Shown: in pieces, positions 58,728 through 64,000 of the stretch | Numbering within the stretch: the first letter of the stretch is position 1 | How the letters are laid out: every line of letters starts with the position of its first letter | Assembly: GCA_023386155.1 (NCBI GenBank) | Contig: JAEWKH010000068.1 | Coordinates: forward strand, 1-64,000 | Reading direction: 5' to 3' | Length of the DNA stretch: 64,000 nucleotides | DNA from: Pseudomonadota bacterium | Lineage (GTDB): Bacteria > Pseudomonadota > Alphaproteobacteria > Rhizobiales > Beijerinckiaceae | Notes under the pieces: model-generated | Told to the model about the DNA's origin: nothing | The model's input: only the letters and a program-made list of their open reading frames with translations | Database searches by the model: none | Program-made: the position numbers and the translations under genes

Positions 58728-59153
58728 TTACGCCGGCACATTCATGGCTTCTTTGGCGGCTTCGAGATCCATCCACATCACTTCCCAGATGTGGCCATCG
58801 GGATCCTCGAAGCTGCGGCCGTACATGAAGCCGTAATCCTGCTTCGGGCCGGGATCGATGTTCCCTCCCGCAGCGCCGGCCTTGGCGATGGTGGCGTCGA
58901 CATCCTCGCGGCTGTCGGAGGACAGGCAGATCAGGACCTCCGTGCTCTTGCTGGCATCGGCGATGGCTTTCGGCGTGAACTGACGGAACTTGTCGTGGGT
59001 CAGGAGCATCGCATGAATGGTCTCGGAGAAGACCATGCAGGCGGCTGTGTGATCGGTGAACTGCTCGTTCTTCACGGCGCCGAGGGCCTCGTAAAAGGCG
59101 ATGGACCTGGGCAGGTCGCTGACGGGCAGGTTCACGAAGATCAGCTTGGACAT
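58728..59153 (-). CDS. VOC family protein (glyoxalase/bleomycin-resistance fold)
   Basis: The 141-residue protein has two beta-alpha-beta-beta-beta units: LIFVNLPVSDLPRSIAFYEALG at the start and SFEDPDGHIWEVMWMD at the end. The latter carries the metal-ligand region (DPDGHxWE). The substrate is unknown; close relatives are often called lactoylglutathione lyase-like. It diverges from the HxlR regulator with 61 bp between starts, so the regulator probably controls it. Confidence 0.9.
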   Translation of the reverse strand: MSKLIFVNLPVSDLPRSIAFYEALGAVKNEQFTDHTAACMVFSETIHAMLLTHDKFRQFTPKAIADASKSTEVLICLSSDSREDVDATIAKAGAAGGNIDPGPKQDYGFMYGRSFEDPDGHIWEVMWMDLEAAKEAMNVPA

Positions 59154-59214
59154 GGGTCTCTCCCTCTGGCTTGTGGTTTGACAGTGATTCCATGGAAAGT
59201 TATAAATAGCAACT

Positions 59215-59916
59215 ATGAAGTTAGAAAAAATAACTGAGAAGCCAGACGGTCGCTCCAGGCGCCACTACGAGGACGCCTGCGCGACGGCCCATGCGCTCGA
59301 CCTCGTGGGCGAGCGGTGGGCGCTCCTGGTGATGCGCGAGCTCATGCTGGGGCCGAGGCGCTTCAGCGACCTGCGGCAGAGCCTGCCCGGGATCAGCGCC
59401 AATGTTCTCACCCAGCGGCTCGAGGGGTTGGAGGCGGCGGGCATTCTGGTGCGGCGCAGGCTGCCGCCGCCGGCGGCCGCGCAGGTCTATGAACTGACGG
59501 AATGGGGATACGAGAGCGAGCCGATCTTTCAGGCGCTGGGACGCTGGGCGGCCCGCTCACCGGCGCACGACCCGACCCTGCCGTTCAGCACGGCCTCCCT
59601 GGTTCTGTCCATGAGGACGATGTTCAACGCGGAACGGGCAAAGGACTTGGAAGCGCGAATCGGCTTTCGGATCGGCGAGGAAACCTTCCTCGCCCGCCTG
59701 GCCGATGGGCGGCTCGCAATCGACCGCGGCCCTCTCGATGGAGCCGACCTGATCCTGGCAGGAACGCCACCGGTGCTGGCCGGGGCGATCTACGGCGGCC
59801 AGAAGCTGGAAATGCTGGAACAGGCCGGCGCGCTGCGAATCGAGGGCGACCGTGTCCTCGCCCAACGCTTCGTGAGCCTGTTCCCGCTGCCCCCGAAGGC
59901 CACGAAGCCCGCCTGA
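59215..59916 (+). CDS. HxlR family regulator with C-terminal SCP2-like domain
   Basis: The 233-residue protein has an HxlR winged helix: CATAHALDLVGERWALLVMRELMLGPRRFSDLRQSLPGIS, with the single-Cys N-terminus usual in the family. The C-terminal half (RIGEETFLARLADGRLAIDRGPLDGADLILAG) resembles an SCP2 lipid-binding domain. The AT-rich 61-bp gap to the VOC gene should hold its operator. A strong inverted-repeat terminator follows. Confidence 0.9.
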   Translation: MKLEKITEKPDGRSRRHYEDACATAHALDLVGERWALLVMRELMLGPRRFSDLRQSLPGISANVLTQRLEGLEAAGILVRRRLPPPAAAQVYELTEWGYESEPIFQALGRWAARSPAHDPTLPFSTASLVLSMRTMFNAERAKDLEARIGFRIGEETFLARLADGRLAIDRGPLDGADLILAGTPPVLAGAIYGGQKLEMLEQAGALRIEGDRVLAQRFVSLFPLPPKATKPA

Positions 59917-59926
59917 GGAATCCTAA

Positions 59927-59968
59927 GGCATCGACTCCAAAAGTGGGCCCGCTTTTGGAGTCGATGCC
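59927..59968. terminator. Bidirectional terminator between convergent genes
   Basis: GGCATCGACTCCAAAAG and its exact reverse complement form a 17-bp stem with an 8-nt loop, lying between the converging HxlR and dienelactone hydrolase genes. A pyrimidine-rich tract follows on the plus strand. Confidence 0.85.
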
Positions 59969-59982
59969 TCTTCTCTTCTTAG

Positions 59983-60714
59983 CTAGTGCAGAGTCTCTTC
60001 GAAGAAGGTCAGCAGCCGCTTCCAGTGCCGCTCGGCGCCGCGTACGTCATAGACGCTGTGGTCGGACACGGCCCAGCCATGGGCCATGCCCACATAGTTC
60101 TCGATGATGTGGTCGATCCCGGCCCGGCGCAGCGCCTCGGCCAGCAGGGCCGATTGTTCAGGCGGGAAGCTGCCGTCCACCCCGGCGCTGCCGACATAGA
60201 CGCGCCCCTTGATCGCCGATACGTGGCGATGCGGGCTGTCGGGTGCGTCGCTCGCGAGGCGCCCGCCATGGAAGCTGGCGGCGGCCGCGATACGGTCCGG
60301 ATAGGCCGCCGCCGCGTTGATGGCGCGCGCGCCGCCCATGCAATAGCCGACCGTGCCGATCCGGCCCGTCGCGCCCACCTCCGTCAGCACTTCGAGGAAG
60401 GCGGCCGAATCGCGCCGGGTCATGTCTTGGCTCGTGCCGTCGATCATCCTTCTCAACGCGCTGCGGCTGGGCTCCTCGGAGAAGGCCGTCGTGGCGTCGA
60501 AGGGGCCATAATCGCCGAACCGATAGAAGAGATCGGGAACCAGAACCATATAGCCTTCAGCCGCGAGCCGCTCGGCCATCGCATCGAGCGCGGGACGCGG
60601 GCCGAACGCATCCATGTAGAGGATGACGCCCGAAGCTGTCGGTCGGCTCGGGCGGAACAGGCCTGCCCTGGCGGTCCCGTCCTGCGTCTGAATTGCGATG
60701 TCCTGCTTTGCCAA
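59983..60714 (-). CDS. Dienelactone hydrolase family protein
   Basis: The 243-residue alpha/beta hydrolase has the nucleophile motif GYCMGGAR with catalytic Cys and the late His in GMAHGWAVSD. These match carboxymethylenebutenolidase-like enzymes of aromatic degradation, although the true substrate is unknown. The TTG at 60714 gives LAKQDIAIQTQDG after GGGAG at good spacing; a longer frame upstream lacks conservation. Confidence 0.88.
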   Translation of the reverse strand: MAKQDIAIQTQDGTARAGLFRPSRPTASGVILYMDAFGPRPALDAMAERLAAEGYMVLVPDLFYRFGDYGPFDATTAFSEEPSRSALRRMIDGTSQDMTRRDSAAFLEVLTEVGATGRIGTVGYCMGGARAINAAAAYPDRIAAAASFHGGRLASDAPDSPHRHVSAIKGRVYVGSAGVDGSFPPEQSALLAEALRRAGIDHIIENYVGMAHGWAVSDHSVYDVRGAERHWKRLLTFFEETLH

Positions 60715-60791
60715 AGCGATCTCCCTGCATAGCTGGCCGCCCTTATCGCCCACATCATGGGAGTCGTCACCAGCCGCGGAGGCTTTTGGTC

Positions 60792-60971
60792 TCAAGGTCC
60801 TCCGGCCAGGGATCCCACCACGGCCATGGTCAGCTCGTCGAGATTGACCCGTCCCTCGATGGTGATCATCTCGGCCTCGCCCGACTTGACGCGGAGCCCC
60901 TGCTGACCTGCTTCCGATTGGCGCTTCAGCTCTGCGACGATGGCCTCGCGCACCTGATCCTCGATATTCAT
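60792..60971 (-). CDS. Small conserved-looking protein (59 aa), unknown function
   Basis: The frame reads MNIEDQVREAIVAELKRQSE, continues with KSGEAEMITIEGRVNLDELT and ends SLAGGP. The composition is that of a small alpha/beta soluble protein. AAAGGACGG precedes the ATG. It lies 77 bp upstream of the dienelactone hydrolase on the same strand. No family is recognised. Confidence 0.65.
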   Translation of the reverse strand: MNIEDQVREAIVAELKRQSEAGQQGLRVKSGEAEMITIEGRVNLDELTMAVVGSLAGGP

Positions 60972-61056
60972 CGTTACCGTCCTTTCGCCATGTCGCTTCT
61001 CGCTGTCGAACGTCGGGACGCGTGGAGCTGTTCCATGGCCGGCCGGGTTCGGGCGC

Positions 61057-61329
61057 TCACGATCCGGCCCCGACGGCCTTCGAGGCCCTGAACGCCTGTG
61101 CATCCATGGTGCCGCGCTCGTTGTTGCAGGCTGAGCAGGCCAGCACGATGTTGTCGCGGCTGAGCGGGCCGCCCAGGGATCGTGGAACCACATGGTCGAG
61201 GGTCGCGAGATCGGGCGCCCGCTTCACGCCGCGCCCTGGCCGCCGCGCGGGGATGCCGCAATAGACGCAGCGCCCTTGGTCACGGGCGAAGACATCATTG
61301 AAAAGTCTGGCGCGCTGAGCTGCTTTCAT
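61057..61329 (-). CDS. HNH endonuclease-domain protein (90 aa)
   Basis: The 90-residue protein has one HNH motif: CVYCGIPAR, then LDHVVPRSLGG and CSACNNERG, with two CxxC pairs binding structural zinc. Small stand-alone HNH proteins of this kind are common in chromosomes and their targets are unknown. The ATG at 61329 gives the conserved start MKAAQRARLFNDVFARD. Confidence 0.88.
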   Translation of the reverse strand: MKAAQRARLFNDVFARDQGRCVYCGIPARRPGRGVKRAPDLATLDHVVPRSLGGPLSRDNIVLACSACNNERGTMDAQAFRASKAVGAGS

Positions 61330-61420
61330 GCCGATGAATCTGCGCCCTTTCGGGCGATCCTTTCGTGTGGAACCGGAGGGGAAGCGGGGTGGTTGCTCAT
61401 GCGATCGACAGGAGCAGACC

Positions 61421-61969
61421 ATGGTAGACACCCGCCGCAGGAACCGGAACCCCTTCCATGACGAGAATGGATACGGCGACGCGCCGCCGCGCGGTGCCGT
61501 CGGCTTTCGGGGCGAAGGCCGCGAATATCCGGGCGGCTACGGCCGCGACACCGATGAATTTGCAGGCGGCGTGATCGACGACGGTCGCTCAGGCCCTCCG
61601 GATGACGAAGGGTTCGACTCCGGCTACAGCCGTGCCCGGTCCGGCCTGGGCGCCTTCGGCTCGCGCGATCCGGACGATGCGGAGATCCGCTCGGACCGAG
61701 CGGGCGAACGTCCCATCGGGGCTCATCGCGGACGCGGACCCAAAGGATACCGACGGTCCGACGAGCGCATCCATGAAGACGTGTGCGAGCGCCTGACGGA
61801 AGACCAGTTCATCGACGCCTCGAACATCGAGGTAACGGTCAAGGACGGCGAAGTCACCCTCGACGGCACGGTATCCAGCCGCGGCGTCAAGCGCCGTGCC
61901 GAGGATCTGGCCGAGATGGCGTCAGGCATCGCCAACGTTCAGAACAATCTTCGCATACAGGGAGCCTGA
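61421..61969 (+). CDS. BON-domain protein with polar N-terminus
   Basis: The 182-residue protein has a Gly/Arg/Asp-rich, probably disordered first 110 residues. A C-terminal BON domain follows: IHEDVCERLTEDQFIDASNIEVTVKDGEVTLDGTVSSRGVKRRAED. BON domains bind phospholipid or cell-envelope parts under osmotic stress. No signal peptide is evident. GGAGC precedes the ATG. Confidence 0.88.
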   Translation: MVDTRRRNRNPFHDENGYGDAPPRGAVGFRGEGREYPGGYGRDTDEFAGGVIDDGRSGPPDDEGFDSGYSRARSGLGAFGSRDPDDAEIRSDRAGERPIGAHRGRGPKGYRRSDERIHEDVCERLTEDQFIDASNIEVTVKDGEVTLDGTVSSRGVKRRAEDLAEMASGIANVQNNLRIQGA

Positions 61970-62001
61970 ATCAGCGCCGTCCGGGCCAAAGGCCCGGAGA
62001 C

Positions 62002-62208
62002 TCACGGGACCTCGGGCGGCGGCATCGGATGGGTGACGGGCTTCTCGAGCTCCGGGGGCTGCTCGGGAATGGGCGACGGAGTGCTCGGCGGGACCGTGGG
62101 ACCAGGCGTCTCGGGTGGAATGGGCATGGCAGGCACCGGCTCGGTCGGCGGCGGCTTGGGATAGAATTCATCGGGCTGCTGTCGGCTGCTGGCGCTGGTC
62201 ACGGACAA
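62002..62208 (-). CDS. Proline-rich small protein (68 aa)
   Basis: The product is about one third proline (PKPPPTEPVPAMPIPPETPG) and has no domain. A TTG start at 62208 follows GGGAGAG; a GTG at 62202 is the alternative. It converges on the BON gene with 32 bp between. It could be a real disordered protein or a chance frame in GC-rich DNA. Confidence 0.45.
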   Translation of the reverse strand: MSVTSASSRQQPDEFYPKPPPTEPVPAMPIPPETPGPTVPPSTPSPIPEQPPELEKPVTHPMPPPEVP

Positions 62209-62392
62209 GAAGCTCTCCCATGCAACATTCTGTCTGGTTCAACCGCTCAGCCGCCCGAAAGTTCTCCTGCGGTCGAGGCTCCTTCCTGCATCCGCACGGT
62301 CACCAACGCGAAACCATAGGCGGAATCCGAGACTTGACCTTACGTAAGTTTGACGCCACGACGGCAGGGCAGAATTTTGAATCGGAAGAGCC

Positions 62393-63211
62393 ATGCGCGT
62401 CGCCACATCCCTCGCCGTTCTGACCGCCCTCATGGCGGGTTCGACTATGGCCCAGGCCGCGGATCTGCTCTTCTCGCCCGAATCGATTCAAACCTCCTCC
62501 GGCTGGATCGTCACCGTGAAGGGCAATCTTCGGGTGGGACCGTCCTATCCGGGTTCGGACGATTTCAGCTTCATCGGCTATCCCTCCCTGAGCTTTCGCC
62601 GTGCCGGCACGGTCGAGCGCTTCAGCGCTCCCGACGACGGATTGAGCTTCTCGTTCCTGGAGGATTCCGCCGTTCGGGTCGGCGTCGTGGGTCGCTTCGT
62701 AGGCGGGCGATATCTGCAGGACAACCGGGAGCTCTTCGGCCTGGAGAAGATCAACTGGGCGGTGGAGCCCGGCGTCTTCGTGGAATACTGGCCGCTCGAG
62801 TTCCTGCGGGCCCGCGCCGAGATCCGGCGTGGCTTCAATGGGCACGAGGGCTTCGTGGCCGATTTCGGCCTCGACGCGGTGCAGAGATTCGGGGCCTACA
62901 CCGTCTCGATCGGGCCCCGCCTCGCACTCGGCGACAGCGAATTCACCCGCACCTATTTCGGCGTGACGCCCGCCGAGGCGGCGCTGAACGGCCAGGTCAC
63001 GCCTTACCGGCCTTCCGGCGGCATCACTTCGGTGGGGGCAACAGGCGCGATCAGCTACGACTGGTCGCAGCAATGGTCGACGACGGCCTTCGTCACCTAC
63101 AAGCACCTGGTGGGCGACGCGGCCGACAGCCCGATCGTCGAACGTTTCGGCTCGGAGAACCAGTTCGGTTTCGGCCTGACCGTATCCTATTCCTTCGGCT
63201 ACGTGCCTTGA
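62393..63211 (+). CDS. MipA/OmpV family outer-membrane protein
   Basis: The 272-residue protein has a signal peptide (MRVATSLAVLTALMAGSTMAQA) and amphipathic beta strands ending in an aromatic-rich C-terminus (VSYSFGYVP). MipA/OmpV hallmarks are LRVGPSYPGSDDFSF near residue 45 and the late SYDWSQQWSTTAFVTYKHLVGDAADSP. MipA scaffolds murein enzymes in E. coli; the role here is unknown. A terminator follows. Confidence 0.9.
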   Translation: MRVATSLAVLTALMAGSTMAQAADLLFSPESIQTSSGWIVTVKGNLRVGPSYPGSDDFSFIGYPSLSFRRAGTVERFSAPDDGLSFSFLEDSAVRVGVVGRFVGGRYLQDNRELFGLEKINWAVEPGVFVEYWPLEFLRARAEIRRGFNGHEGFVADFGLDAVQRFGAYTVSIGPRLALGDSEFTRTYFGVTPAEAALNGQVTPYRPSGGITSVGATGAISYDWSQQWSTTAFVTYKHLVGDAADSPIVERFGSENQFGFGLTVSYSFGYVP

Positions 63212-63234
63212 AGGGCGAGTTAAGCTCGACATGA

Positions 63235-63268
63235 AAAGAGCCGCCTCGCAAGGGCGGCTCTTTCGTTT
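63235..63268 (+). terminator. Terminator after the MipA/OmpV gene
   Basis: AAAGAGCCGCC and GGCGGCTCTTT form an 11-bp stem followed by CGTTTTG. It may also act on the converging QueD-like gene. Confidence 0.85.
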
Positions 63269-63284
63269 TGAAGGATGGACGACC

Positions 63285-63671
63285 TCAGGCCGCGAGACTG
63301 CTGCGGCCGGCAGCTTCGCCGCGATAGATACAGCCCTCCGTGGAGCCCGGCATGCCGCGCTTGAGCTCGACTTCTTCGAGGTTGGGGAACCGGGCCTTCA
63401 CGAGCTTCCAGATATAGGTGGTGACGTTCTCGAGCGAGGCGACGCCGATCTCAGGGTTGAGATCGAGATTGCCGTGATCGAGGCCCGATCCGTGCTCGCC
63501 CTTGATCTCCTTGATGTAGTTCTCGACGTCGTAGAGATTAACCGGCCAGCCATAGACCTCGTCGACCGGGCCGCCGAAGGTGAGCTTCACGATGAAGGTG
63601 TGCCCGTGCAGCCCGGAATAGGGAGCCACCGAGTGCGCGGCCTCGAACGTAAACTCGCAATATGTCTTCAT
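63285..63671 (-). CDS. queD: 6-carboxytetrahydropterin synthase-like protein (QueD family)
   Basis: The 128-residue tunnelling-fold enzyme would make the queuosine precursor 6-carboxytetrahydropterin. Zinc ligands are His13 (FEAAHSV) and His22/His24 (LHGHTF); LDHGNL and EGCIYRGEA are conserved. Odd point: in E. coli QueD a catalytic Cys lies four residues before the HGH motif, but here that position is Tyr18 (APYSGLHGH). The enzyme may belong to a variant subgroup or have another substrate. Confidence 0.88.
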   Translation of the reverse strand: MKTYCEFTFEAAHSVAPYSGLHGHTFIVKLTFGGPVDEVYGWPVNLYDVENYIKEIKGEHGSGLDHGNLDLNPEIGVASLENVTTYIWKLVKARFPNLEEVELKRGMPGSTEGCIYRGEAAGRSSLAA

Positions 63672-63825
63672 TCACCTTGCTCCCGTCATCAGTGCTCTGC
63701 GTGTTGCCGAACTTCAGGCGGCGCCGCCTGAACCTTCGCCTGCTTCGCATTTTTCCATTCAGGCCATGGAAAATGTGCCTAGCATATTCCGTTACGTCGA
63801 CAAAATCGCGCGGGGGCACCGCGCC

Positions 63826-64000
63826 TCAAGCGACCCTCACCTTGTGCTTGAGCGCGGCCAGCGTATGGACCAGTTCGCGGGCCGGCTTGGGACGCCCGAA
63901 ATAATAGCCCTGCGCATCGGTGCACCCGGCCGCCTGGATCTGCCGCAGCTGGTCCTCCGTCTCGATGCCTTCGGCCACGGTCGGCATGCCCAGGCTGGCG
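63826..64000 (-). CDS. EAL-domain protein, 3' end only (partial)
   Basis: The last 58 codons of a minus-strand gene run off the right window edge. They read GMPTVAEGIETEDQLRQIQ, then GCTDAQGYYFGRPKPA, the C-terminal signature of EAL c-di-GMP phosphodiesterases. The catalytic part lies outside the window, so activity cannot be judged. Confidence 0.85.
   Translation of the reverse strand, partial: ASLGMPTVAEGIETEDQLRQIQAAGCTDAQGYYFGRPKPARELVHTLAALKHKVRVA

Overview
The window looks like a GC-rich alphaproteobacterial chromosome (Hyphomicrobiales, most like Methylobacteriaceae such as Microvirga; this placement is inference from protein style and gene order, not from a search). The order mutM, enoyl-CoA hydratase, rpsT, dnaA, dnaN, recF, gyrB is the replication-gene neighbourhood familiar in this order of bacteria, and the gap upstream of dnaA carries a perfect DnaA box.

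Layout. 1-3.5 kb: typA and three small hydrophilic minus-strand proteins. 3.5-9.0 kb: a tightly packed minus-strand run ubiE-ubiB-coaBC-dut-Rrf2 regulator-cysK. 9.1-15.7 kb: mutM, enoyl-CoA hydratase, TSUP permease, rpsT, dnaA, dnaN. 15.7-20.6 kb: a four-gene surface-glycan cluster (GT2, EamA/SMR-like, GT39-like, DUF2142) that separates dnaN from recF; a decayed copy of the recF translation-start region lies inside it. 20.6-25.1 kb: recF, a LysE-type exporter and gyrB.

25,120-54,310: a complete Tn7-like transposon of about 29.2 kb, inserted 8 bp after the gyrB stop codon and upstream of what looks like the original gyrB terminator. Both ends start TGTGC, share an almost identical 29-bp terminus, and carry several copies of a GTCTGACTCAA-type site (presumed TnsB sites). 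The core is tnsA-tnsB-tnsC-tniQ (30.6-36.3 kb). I see no tnsE and no Cas genes. Cargo on the gyrB side: an XRE regulator, a three-gene operon (two membrane proteins plus an HNH nuclease) and two unknown genes. Cargo on the far side: an orphan MbcA/ParS-type antitoxin, a large copper-resistance cassette (two HMA chaperones, P-type ATPase, multicopper oxidase, cupredoxin, CusF, a DUF305-CusF-CusF fusion, tyrosinase, Csp-like Cys-rich bundle, DUF305, DUF411, TolC-like channel), then a Hachiman defence pair (hamA-hamB) followed by a DCL/DUF3223 gene. Three copper-type MerR operators with 19-bp promoter spacers drive the cassette, but no MerR regulator is in the window.

54.4-64 kb: ordinary chromosome again: a flavoprotein disulfide oxidoreductase, DUF4126, a Cache-GGDEF diguanylate cyclase, DoxX, VOC and HxlR genes, a dienelactone hydrolase, an HNH protein, a BON-domain protein, MipA/OmpV, a QueD-like protein and the 3' end of an EAL-domain gene cut by the window edge.
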